DNA from: JAOTVV01 sp039591075
Lineage (GTDB): Bacteria > Gemmatimonadota > Gemmatimonadetes > Gemmatimonadales > GWC2-71-9
Assembly (NCBI GenBank): GCA_039591075.1
Contig: JBDHEI010000083.1
Span: 1 to 9,916, forward strand
Direction: 5' to 3'
Length of the DNA: 9,916 nucleotides
Under the pieces are notes generated by a model. That model was not told the DNA's origin, ran no database searches, and was given only the letters and a program-made list of their open reading frames with translations. Shown one piece after another: positions 1-5,947 of this stretch. The translations under genes and the position numbers were made by a program. How positions within the stretch are numbered: position 1 is the first letter of the stretch; each line of letters begins with the position of its first letter.

Positions 1-363
1 GAGCAGCGCGGTCGTGATGCCCTGCGCGAGCAACGGCCTCGCATGACTCAAGTCCGGCGTCGCAAGGCCGCGACCGGCGTGGGTGTGCACGTCGATGAAC
101 CCCGGCGCCACGTAGAGGCCCGTCGCATCGATGACGCGTGTCGCTGTGGCACCAGACAGGTTGCCGATCGCCACGATGCGGTCGCCGCTGATGGCGATGT
201 CGCCGTAGGTCCACGGGTTTCCAGTGCCGTCCAAAACGCGGCCGTTCAGGATGAGGACGTCGTAGGGTGCCGCCTGCTGCGCCGCCACCGGTGTCACCCA
301 CGAGGCAATCGCCATCGCGAGCGTCGGCAGCACTCCGCCGCGTCGTCGAACGTGAAGCGCCAT
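1..363 (-). CDS. Secreted amidohydrolase, N-terminal part (runs off the left edge)
   Basis: Only the first 121 codons are in the window. Residues 1-29 form a Sec signal peptide: a basic start (MALHVRRR), a hydrophobic stretch and an AAQ-type cleavage region. The beta-sandwich half of a metal-dependent amidohydrolase follows: YDVLILNGRVLDGTG at about 34-48, GDIAISGDRIVAIG at about 54-67, then VAPGFIDVHTH, whose His93 and His95 are the HxH metal pair at the end of the first barrel strand. This N-terminus is typical of D-aminoacylase/N-acyl-D-amino-acid deacylase and dihydroorotase-like enzymes, which hydrolyse amide bonds using zinc; the substrate cannot be told from this part. The gene begins 2 nt after the stop of the GGT-like gene, so the two are almost certainly co-transcribed and probably translationally coupled. 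ATG at 363 is preferred over ATG at 369 because AGGAG lies 6 nt upstream of it. Confidence 0.85.
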   Translation of the reverse strand, partial: MALHVRRRGGVLPTLAMAIASWVTPVAAQQAAPYDVLILNGRVLDGTGNPWTYGDIAISGDRIVAIGNLSGATATRVIDATGLYVAPGFIDVHTHAGRGLATPDLSHARPLLAQGITTALL

Positions 364-365
364 CG

Positions 366-2033
366 TCATCTCCTGCGCGGTGCCCCGGCGCCGCCGTTCC
401 AGCGGGCGTCGGCGACACCGGTGTAGGTGGTTCGAGCGGGGTCGAACGCGATCGCGTGGAGTCTCGCGAAGTATGATGGGGAAGAGCGGGGTGCGACGGC
501 GAACCCGAAGCTCCGCAGGTCCGCCACATCGGTCTCCGTCCACGCCGTCCCATCACGCACCTCGACGTAGATCGTATCCGCGGTCGGGTGGAGGCGTGGG
601 GCGGCCATGGCGTCGGTGAGAGGGAGCCCTTCGTCGATCAGGCGGCTCACCACGGCGACGATCGCGGAGATGATGCGCCGCCCACCCGCCGCGCCCAGCA
701 CGAGAACCGGCGTTCCATCGTCGAGGATCATGAGCGGTGACTGCGAGGAGAACGGCCGATCACTCGGCGCCAAGGCGCCGAGGTAGCCCATGGTGGCCGC
801 GTAGAGGAAGCCGAGGTTGGCGCTGGCCACCTTGGATCCCAGGGTCGGGCCCAGCGACTGTGTGAGCGCAACGAAGCCGCCCCGACCGTCCGCCACGGAC
901 AGGTGGGTGGTGTGGTCGCTCTCCCTCCAGGCCGTCGTGGTCCCGACTGCCAGGTCGGCCACGGCTGGCACGCGGACGGCGCTCGGGTCGGTCACGTCGG
1001 CGGCGCGCTGCGCGGCCCATTCCTTGGAAACCAGGGTTCGGGCATGCTCGTCCGGTGTGCCAAGTTCCGCCGTCCGGTCGGTGAAGCTCAGCATGAGTGC
1101 CTGCGCCACGAGTGCCAGCCACTCGGCGCTGCCGGCCCGGTCGTCGAGGTTGAACTGCTCGAGGATGTGGAGGGCCTCGATCGTGGTGGCGCCGGAGGCG
1201 GGCAGATACGTGCCGACCAACTCGAACCCGAGATAGCTGCCTCGCACCACGGTGCTCCGATGGGCCGTATATCGTTCCAGGTCCTGCCGCGTCACCAACC
1301 CGCCGCGCCGAGCCATGTCTGCCGCGATGCTGTCAGCAATCCAGCCGCGATAGAAGACGTCGGGGCCATTGCTCGCAATGGCGCGGAGCACGCGGGCCAG
1401 GGTCGGCTGCGTGAATCGCTCGGCGGCCGCGTATGGGGTGCCGTCGGCTGTGAGGAAGTGCCCGGCAGAGCCATCGAACTCCCGCAGCCGGCCGGCCAAC
1501 GCGGCAATGCGTTCCGCCTCCCGGGACGGGAGTGGAAAGCCCGTGTCGGCCAGCGCGACGGCAGGCGCCAGCACCTGGGCCCACGAGAGGGCACCCTGCG
1601 TCTCATGCGCGGTGGCGAGCGCTGCCACGGTCCCGGGGATGCCAATGGTGCCGTAGCCGTACGCGTCCTCATCGACGAGCGCGATGCGGGGCGCTGCGGC
1701 TGGAACCTCGGTCGTTCCATCGATTCCCACGAACTCGCCCGATGCGGTACGGATGAGTATCTGAGTGCGGCCGCCGATACCGGACATGGTCGGTTCCACC
1801 ACGCCCAGCGCAAACGCCGTCGCCACCGCGGCGTCGACGGCGTTACCGCCCCGCTCGAGGATCTCCACGCCCACAGCGGTCGCCAGTGGCGAGCCACTGA
1901 CTACCACTCCCACCCCAGACCGCACCACCTGACCGGCGGCGTACGCAGGATGCGCGACCTCGCGTTCAGATCCACAACCCGCGACCACGCACCCTACGAT
2001 CAGGCCCAACAGCGACCCAGTGGCCCGCCTCAT
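366..2033 (-). CDS. Gamma-glutamyltransferase-family lipoprotein with altered substrate pocket
   Basis: A 555-residue Ntn-hydrolase of the gamma-glutamyltransferase (GGT) family, close to the usual 550-590. A lipobox (VAGC, Cys20) predicts membrane anchoring outside the cytoplasm. Family motifs: GGNAVDAAVATAFALG (62-77), NGPDVFYRG (about 222-230), HTTHLSVAD with nucleophile Thr375, DRPFSSQSP (425-433) and AAGGRRI (about 449-454). Self-cleavage before Thr375 would give a small subunit of 181 residues. Compared with E. coli GGT, the residues that hold the gamma-glutamyl group are mostly changed: Arg114 becomes Thr107, Asn411 Gly395, Gln430 Thr414 and Asp433 Tyr417. The Ser-Ser pair (429-430) and Gly-Gly pair remain, and the lid region is short. 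It may therefore act on another acyl or amide substrate; classical glutathione hydrolysis is doubtful. ATG 2033 has AGGAG at 6 nt; ATG 2039 would add two residues but abuts that site. The gene lies between two amidohydrolase genes in one apparent operon. Confidence 0.88.
   Translation of the reverse strand: MRRATGSLLGLIVGCVVAGCGSEREVAHPAYAAGQVVRSGVGVVVSGSPLATAVGVEILERGGNAVDAAVATAFALGVVEPTMSGIGGRTQILIRTASGEFVGIDGTTEVPAAAPRIALVDEDAYGYGTIGIPGTVAALATAHETQGALSWAQVLAPAVALADTGFPLPSREAERIAALAGRLREFDGSAGHFLTADGTPYAAAERFTQPTLARVLRAIASNGPDVFYRGWIADSIAADMARRGGLVTRQDLERYTAHRSTVVRGSYLGFELVGTYLPASGATTIEALHILEQFNLDDRAGSAEWLALVAQALMLSFTDRTAELGTPDEHARTLVSKEWAAQRAADVTDPSAVRVPAVADLAVGTTTAWRESDHTTHLSVADGRGGFVALTQSLGPTLGSKVASANLGFLYAATMGYLGALAPSDRPFSSQSPLMILDDGTPVLVLGAAGGRRIISAIVAVVSRLIDEGLPLTDAMAAPRLHPTADTIYVEVRDGTAWTETDVADLRSFGFAVAPRSSPSYFARLHAIAFDPARTTYTGVADARWNGGAGAPRRR
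370..374 (-). promoter_or_regulatory. Ribosome binding site inside the end of the GGT-like gene
   Basis: AGGAG on the minus strand lies 6 nt before ATG 363 and directly abuts ATG 369, so it selects 363 as the start. It lies in the last codons of the upstream gene, whose stop TGA is at 366-368, which suggests translational coupling. The context AGGAGATGACGATG nearly matches the one at the start of the GGT-like gene. Confidence 0.7.
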
Positions 2034-2039
2034 CGCCAT

Positions 2040-2044
2040 CTCCT
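2040..2044 (-). promoter_or_regulatory. Ribosome binding site of the GGT-like gene
   Basis: AGGAG on the minus strand sits 6 nt before ATG 2033 and touches ATG 2039 with no spacer, which favours 2033 as the start. The arrangement AGGAGATGGCGATG is nearly identical to the one in front of the next gene. Confidence 0.65.
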
Positions 2045-2060
2045 ATGCCATGCGTCCACC

Positions 2061-2108
2061 AACCGCCTAGCCGCCTAACCGCTCAACCGCCTAACCGCCT
2101 AACCGCCC
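2061..2108. repeat. Octamer tandem array, six copies, across a stop codon
   Basis: Six end-to-end copies of AACCGCCT read on the plus strand, starting at 2061, 2069, 2077, 2085, 2093 and 2101. The copies at 2085 and 2093 are perfect, as is 2061; the others have one or two changes (AGCCGCCT, AACCGCTC, AACCGCCC). The stop codon of the upstream amidohydrolase (TGA, 2083-2085) lies inside the array, and the units before it are translated as the last residues of that protein (AVRRLGG). The array ends about 16 nt before the ribosome binding site of the GGT-like gene. A second array of the same unit is at 3606-3629. Confidence 0.9.
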
Positions 2109-3492
2109 TCCCCGGCCTCCCCCCCTCTACAAACTCGCCCTTGGCCAGCACCAGTTGACCGTTTACCAGCACGTACGCCATCCCCTCCGAGTACTGTGCG
2201 GAGTTGAGGTACGTTGCGCGGTCAATGACCGTGTTCGGATCGAACACCACGATATCGGCGAAGCTCCCCACGGCGAGCCGGCCGCGGTGCTTCATGTCCG
2301 GCACGGAACGCTCGAGCCGCTGTGCGGGCATGATGGTCATCTTGCGCAGGGCCTCCATCAGGGTGAGATGCCCTTCGATGCGCACCATCTGTCCGAGGAC
2401 GTGTGTGAACGTCCCGGCACCGCGCGGATGTCCCTTGCCGTCCACGATGACGCCGTCGCTGGTGATCATCACGTTCGGATCGGTGAAGGCCATCAGCATC
2501 TCGTCTTTCGGGATGAAGAAGGTCACGATCGTGGCACCGCGCTCCCGCCAGAGTGCGAACGTTGCGGCGTTCAACCGTTCGCCCGTGTCGACCAGCATGA
2601 TCGAGTCGACGGTGACGCCGCCGAAGCGCTCCTCCCATCCCGGATCGTACAGGGCCGATTCCAGCCGAGTGCTGTTGGCCAGATAGGGATGGATGTCGGC
2701 CATGACGTCCACGCCGTTCCGCCTGGCGCCGGCGATCATCTCGAGGCTCGCTTCCATGGAGCCGATGGCAGACGAGGCGAGGTGAACAATCTGTGCCCGC
2801 GCCCCGGTGATGGCCGCCGCGGCGATCACCTCCTGAACGGACTGCACGATCGTCTCCGGAAAGACGGATCCTTTGTAGCGCGAATGTACGTGGGCCGGCG
2901 CGTCGTATGCCGCTGACACGGCGAACAGGTCCACGATCTCCTCGTACGACGCGCCGGGTGTGTAGTTGATCCCGAACCCGATGCCGACGGCGCCCGCCTC
3001 GAGCGCCCGGGCGGCCACGCGCCGCATCTCCGCGCGTTCGGCGCGCGAGGCCGGCCGATAGAGATCGGTGACGCCCGCCGCTTCGCGGACGTCCGGGTGC
3101 CCCACGGCGGTACCGTAGTTGAGCAGGGCGCCGTCGGCGTCGAATGCGGCATACCATCCCGCCACATCCACCGGTCCTCCGTGCATGCTGACCACGGTCG
3201 TGACGCCGTCTTTGATCTTGTAGCGCTGCGGCTCGTGCGACGGCCGGAGGCGGGCGAGGATATCCACGAAGCCGGGAGCCACCACGAGCCCCGAGGCGTC
3301 GATTGTGCGATCTGCAATGACGGGCTCCGACGTGATGGCCACGATCCGGTCATCTCTGACCAGCACCGTTCGCACGGCGTCGAGCCCGCTGGCCGGATCC
3401 ATCACGCGTCCACCGACAATGGCGATCGACTGAGCGTTCGCCGACGGTGCCGCGGCCAGCATCAGGAATAGGCTCAGGATACCTCGTGTCAT
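2083..3492 (-). CDS. Secreted D-aminoacylase-like amidohydrolase lacking the HxH metal motif
   Basis: A 469-residue protein with signal peptide MTRGILSLFLMLAAAPSANA and a full amidohydrolase fold of the N-acyl-D-amino-acid deacylase type. Marks of the family are VGGRVMDPASGLDAVRTV (26-43), VAPGFVD (71-77), GVTTVV (96-101), HVHSR (201-205), IVHL with His237, ADIHPYLANST (265-275), TSDG with Asp346, GKGHPRGAGTF (352-362), RGRLAVGSFADIVVFDP (403-419) and the terminal RPGRAVRR. Against Alcaligenes D-aminoacylase, the HxH pair is Leu79 and Arg81, and the zinc ligand Cys is Gly105; His201, His237 and Asp346 remain, and His104 is close by. The metal centre is thus altered and the activity uncertain. 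The start is ATG 3492, where the signal peptide begins, with a weak GGGGG site 4 nt before it; the frame is open to 3561, but those 23 codons cross a GC repeat and would bury the signal. Second gene of the hydrolase series, periplasmic or secreted. Confidence 0.85.
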   Translation of the reverse strand: MTRGILSLFLMLAAAPSANAQSIAIVGGRVMDPASGLDAVRTVLVRDDRIVAITSEPVIADRTIDASGLVVAPGFVDILARLRPSHEPQRYKIKDGVTTVVSMHGGPVDVAGWYAAFDADGALLNYGTAVGHPDVREAAGVTDLYRPASRAERAEMRRVAARALEAGAVGIGFGINYTPGASYEEIVDLFAVSAAYDAPAHVHSRYKGSVFPETIVQSVQEVIAAAAITGARAQIVHLASSAIGSMEASLEMIAGARRNGVDVMADIHPYLANSTRLESALYDPGWEERFGGVTVDSIMLVDTGERLNAATFALWRERGATIVTFFIPKDEMLMAFTDPNVMITSDGVIVDGKGHPRGAGTFTHVLGQMVRIEGHLTLMEALRKMTIMPAQRLERSVPDMKHRGRLAVGSFADIVVFDPNTVIDRATYLNSAQYSEGMAYVLVNGQLVLAKGEFVEGGRPGRAVRRLGG

Positions 3493-3512
3493 GCTGCCCC
3501 CTGTGAATACGC

Positions 3513-3538
3513 GGTGCGCGGGGCGCGGGGCGCGCACC
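3513..3538. promoter_or_regulatory. GC-rich hairpin in the leader of the amidohydrolase gene
   Basis: GGTGCGCG (3513-3520) and CGCGCACC (3531-3538) are exact inverted repeats of 8 bp around a 10-nt loop of G and C. In minus-strand mRNA the hairpin would end 20 nt before ATG 3492, just upstream of a weak ribosome binding site. No T-run follows on either strand, so it is not a typical intrinsic terminator. An effect on translation or mRNA stability is possible but is inference. Confidence 0.4.
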
Positions 3539-3550
3539 ATCCAGTCACCC

Positions 3551-3590
3551 TTCACGTTCACGTCTTACGCTCACCCCGTCCCGCGTCCCG
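3551..3590. repeat. Short tandem repeats in the spacer (hexamer and heptamer)
   Basis: TTCACG occurs twice in tandem (3551-3562), followed by a looser related copy (TCTTACG). CGTCCCG occurs twice in tandem (3577-3590). In addition, CGCGCACCA appears at 3531-3539 and again at 3589-3597. With the octamer array beside it, the whole 135-nt spacer between the S9 hydrolase and the amidohydrolase genes consists largely of short repeats. Confidence 0.6.
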
Positions 3591-3605
3591 CGCACCACAC
3601 GTTCA

Positions 3606-3629
3606 AACCGCCTAACCGCCTAACCGCCT
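3606..3629. repeat. Octamer tandem array, three perfect copies, at a stop codon
   Basis: Three perfect copies of AACCGCCT on the plus strand, starting at 3606, 3614 and 3622. The stop codon of the S9-type hydrolase (TAG, minus strand, 3628-3630) overlaps the array edge, so the array is the first thing downstream of the gene. The unit and its placement match the array at 2061-2108. Confidence 0.9.
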
Positions 3630-4680
3630 ACCTCACCGGTCGCTCCGGCCTCAGCCGCGGGGCCAGGAAGCGCCAGATCTCGCGCCGAGATTCCCTGGCC
3701 AGCTTCGTGTCCAACCGATTGAAACTGTGCCCGCCAGGTGCGTCCTGATAGATCTTGTACTCGAACCCGGTCTTCCCCTCGGCCTTGAGGGCCTGAATGA
3801 GCCGCTCCACTTCGAGCACGTTCACGTCTTCGTCACTGGTGTTCGTGTGGATGAGGAGCGGGGTGCCCTGGTACCTGTGCGCGTTCCATGAGGGTGAGCG
3901 GCGGCGGTACTCTTCGACATCGTCGTCGGCCGTCTTGCCGATGTGGTAGTCGGCGGAGTAGAGGTCGCGGTAGCGCTGGCTCTTGTAGCCCATCCGCGCG
4001 ATCAAGTCGCTCACCGGCACGCCGGCGTAGGCCACCGCGTAGTCATTGGGGTGCTCGAAGATGTTCATGAGCGCGTGGAGTCCCCCGTGGCTCCAGCCCA
4101 CGATGCCGACCCGCCCAGCGTCGAGGAAATCATAGTTCTCGAGCATCAAGTTCCTGGCGGCGTACGTATCCTCGATTTCCAGCCCACCGTAGTCGATCGC
4201 TTGGTACGTCCCCCGACCGTAGCCGATGCTGCCCCGATATTCGGGCGCCACGACCGTATAGCCCTGCGACAGCATCTCCCGCAGGACGTTGGTCGCACCG
4301 CTCGTGAAGTTGCCGTGCACACCACCGTGGGGGAACACGATCAGCGGTTGCTTCTTCGTGCGGTCCAAGTTCTTCGGTATGAACACGTAGGCGTTGAACC
4401 GGAACGGATTCCCCGCGCCCTGCGCCGTCGGATTCGGCTGGTACCGGAGCGCCGGTCCCGTCAGCCGCACGATGTCGATCTCGGCGATGTCGCCGAGCCG
4501 CTGGAAGAACATGATGTCGTCGATGCGTCGGTTGAGCACATCGATCTCGTGGTTGAGACCGTCCACGTGTCGCTCGAGCAGCCGCTCGACGCGCTCCACG
4601 GGCGCCTCTTCCTGGGCTACGGTCGGCCACCCGATCCCCGTCAAGCCGAGGGCCAGCACCAGCGTACGCATCCGTATCAT
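3628..4680 (-). CDS. Secreted S9-type (prolyl oligopeptidase-like) alpha/beta hydrolase
   Basis: A 350-residue serine hydrolase with a signal peptide (MIRMRTLVLALGLTGIGWPTVA). Residues 25-70 are charged and helix-like (ERVERLLERHVDGLNHEIDV), perhaps a coiled coil. The catalytic domain follows: oxyanion motif HGG (118-120), PEYRGSIGYG (147-155), nucleophile elbow GWSHG with Ser197, likely catalytic Asp283 in HTNTSDEDV, and catalytic His318 in GGHSF. This matches the C-terminal domain of S9 peptidases (prolyl oligopeptidase, acylaminoacyl peptidase), but the N-terminal beta-propeller that restricts substrate size is absent. It could be a peptidase or an esterase; the neighbouring amidohydrolases favour a peptide or amide substrate. 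ATG 4680 has a perfect AGGAGG 4 nt upstream; the frame is open further upstream to 4911, but that would overlap the divergent cytochrome gene and precede the signal peptide. It appears to be the first gene of the minus-strand hydrolase series. Confidence 0.87.
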   Translation of the reverse strand: MIRMRTLVLALGLTGIGWPTVAQEEAPVERVERLLERHVDGLNHEIDVLNRRIDDIMFFQRLGDIAEIDIVRLTGPALRYQPNPTAQGAGNPFRFNAYVFIPKNLDRTKKQPLIVFPHGGVHGNFTSGATNVLREMLSQGYTVVAPEYRGSIGYGRGTYQAIDYGGLEIEDTYAARNLMLENYDFLDAGRVGIVGWSHGGLHALMNIFEHPNDYAVAYAGVPVSDLIARMGYKSQRYRDLYSADYHIGKTADDDVEEYRRRSPSWNAHRYQGTPLLIHTNTSDEDVNVLEVERLIQALKAEGKTGFEYKIYQDAPGGHSFNRLDTKLARESRREIWRFLAPRLRPERPVR

Positions 4681-4750
4681 TGGGCCTCCTGTCGTTACTT
4701 GTGGCAGCCGGCCACTGGCACCAACTTGATGGCCAGAGAGTCGATCGACC
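4681..4750. promoter_or_regulatory. Divergent spacer, probable shared promoter region
   Basis: These 70 bp separate the divergent starts of the S9-type hydrolase (minus) and the diheme peroxidase (plus). Seen here are the AGGAGG ribosome binding site of the hydrolase (4685-4690), an inverted repeat GTGGC-AGCCG-GCCAC (4701-4715), and a perfect 10-bp palindrome GTCGATCGAC (4740-4749) directly before the GTG start of the peroxidase. The palindromes could be operators. No convincing -35/-10 pair was recognised, so the promoter call rests on the divergent layout. Confidence 0.4.
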
Positions 4751-5947
4751 GTGTCATCCCTTCTTGTATCTCCCGCTCGAAGCTGCCTCGTGGCAGCCAT
4801 CGCGGCGACCGTTGCCGGCTGCGCCGGTGACGGCACCGGGGTGATCCGTCTCGACCTGGTGGAACGGTTCGGGTTGGAGCCCTTGCCCACCATGGTGCAC
4901 CCGAGGGACAACCCACCGAACCCCGACCGCGTCGCGCTGGGTCATCTCCTGTTTTTCGATCCGATCATGAGCGCGACCAGGGACGTGGCGTGTGCCACCT
5001 GTCATCTCCCCAGGTTCGGCATGGCGGACGGCCGGGCTCTGCCGGCGGGTCCCAGCGGGGTCGGCTTTGGTCCCGAGCGCCAGCTCACCGACCCGAACAT
5101 GGTGTTCGAGGCCCGGAACAGCCCAACCGTCATCAACGCCGGGTTCAACCGGTTCCGGGACTTCCAGACGGCGGACGGGTTCCTCTTCTGGGACGGTCGG
5201 GTGCGGCGGCTGGAAAACCTGGTTACGCTGCCGCAGCGCGAGTTCAGCGAGATGCGCGCCGACGCGCTGCCTCTGGAGAGCACGCTCGACACGCTGCTGG
5301 AGCGGCTGCGCGGCATTCCGGAATACGTCACGCTGTTCCGCACCGCGTTTCCGGCCCACCCTCCCGACGCCCCCATCGATTCCGTATCGTTGGCGCAATC
5401 GCTCGCGCAGTTCGTACGGTCGCTCGTTGGGGACCGCTCGCCGTATGATCGCTTTGTGGCCAGCGACCCCGACGCGTTGACCGATCAGGAGAAGCGGGGA
5501 CTCGTGCTGTTCCACGAGAAGGGCGGGTGCGCGCGTTGCCATGCCGGCCCGATGTTCAGCGATTTCGCGTTCCACGTGGTGGGCGCTCCCCAGCAGGGCC
5601 CTGGTTTCCAGCTCACGCCGCACGAAGATTTTGGTCGGTGGAACGTCACCCACCTGGAAGGAGACCGGTGGGCGTTCCGCACGCCGTCGCTCCGGAACGT
5701 AGCCGTGACGGCTCCCTATACGCACGCCGGTGCGTATGCGACGCTCACGGAGATGGTGGAGTTCTTCAATCGTGGAGCCGGCGATCATCCCAACATCCCC
5801 CGTGCCCGACTCGATCCCGCGCTCCGGCCGCTGAGGCTGACCGCCTCGGAGATTGAGGACCTGGTGGCGTTCCTCACCGCGCTCACCGACCTGCCCGAGG
5901 TTGCGGTCCCGGACCGCGTGCCCAGTGGCCTCGAGCCGCCGCGCTAG
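4751..5947 (+). CDS. Diheme cytochrome c peroxidase/MauG-family lipoprotein
   Basis: A 398-residue protein with a lipobox (VAGC, Cys24), so probably anchored to a membrane outside the cytoplasm. Two c-type heme sites are visible: CATCH (81-85) in the N-terminal domain, after LGHLLFFDP (63-71), and CARCH (260-264) in the C-terminal domain. NSPTVINAGF (123-132), FWDGR (146-150), FRTPSLRNVAVTAPYTHAG (309-327) and EMVEFFNRG (334-342) are family features. Members reduce peroxide or, as in MauG, oxidise a protein partner. The second-heme sixth ligand, Met in peroxidases and Tyr in MauG, seems to fall at Phe339 here, judged by its distance from the heme His. GTG 4751 is the only reasonable start: an in-frame TGA lies at 4727-4729 and the lipobox is well placed, though the ribosome binding site is weak. 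It is the only plus-strand gene, divergent from the hydrolases and convergent with the next lipoprotein. Its link to peptide metabolism is unclear. Confidence 0.9.
   Translation: MSSLLVSPARSCLVAAIAATVAGCAGDGTGVIRLDLVERFGLEPLPTMVHPRDNPPNPDRVALGHLLFFDPIMSATRDVACATCHLPRFGMADGRALPAGPSGVGFGPERQLTDPNMVFEARNSPTVINAGFNRFRDFQTADGFLFWDGRVRRLENLVTLPQREFSEMRADALPLESTLDTLLERLRGIPEYVTLFRTAFPAHPPDAPIDSVSLAQSLAQFVRSLVGDRSPYDRFVASDPDALTDQEKRGLVLFHEKGGCARCHAGPMFSDFAFHVVGAPQQGPGFQLTPHEDFGRWNVTHLEGDRWAFRTPSLRNVAVTAPYTHAGAYATLTEMVEFFNRGAGDHPNIPRARLDPALRPLRLTASEIEDLVAFLTALTDLPEVAVPDRVPSGLEPPR

Noticed and set aside
903..2078. Long plus-strand open frame opposite the GGT-like gene
   Set aside because: It mirrors the real gene, has no recognisable domain or ribosome binding site, and open antisense frames are common in GC-rich coding DNA.
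2109..2130. C7 tract near the amidohydrolase end as a frameshift site
   Set aside because: The frame across it gives the expected family C-terminus (GGRPGRAVRR), so no shift is needed.
3513..3538. GC hairpin as an intrinsic terminator of the S9-type gene
   Set aside because: No T-run follows on either strand, and it lies about 90 nt beyond the stop, close to the next start codon.
3493..3561. Longer N-terminus of the amidohydrolase starting at 3561
   Set aside because: The extra 23 residues come from repeat-rich spacer DNA and would place the signal peptide internally.
2061..3629. Octamer arrays as CRISPR or telomere-like structures
   Set aside because: The units are 8 bp with no spacers, which excludes CRISPR. 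The resemblance of GGTTAG to telomere repeats is only in base composition, and the arrays are internal and short.
4782..4797. Inverted repeat GCTGCC-TCGT-GGCAGC inside the peroxidase gene
   Set aside because: A 6-bp stem within GC-rich coding sequence is expected by chance, and it falls in the signal-peptide codons.
4681..4911. Longer N-terminus of the S9-type hydrolase starting at 4911
   Set aside because: It would overlap the start of the divergent peroxidase gene, and the AGGAGG site and signal peptide both mark ATG 4680.
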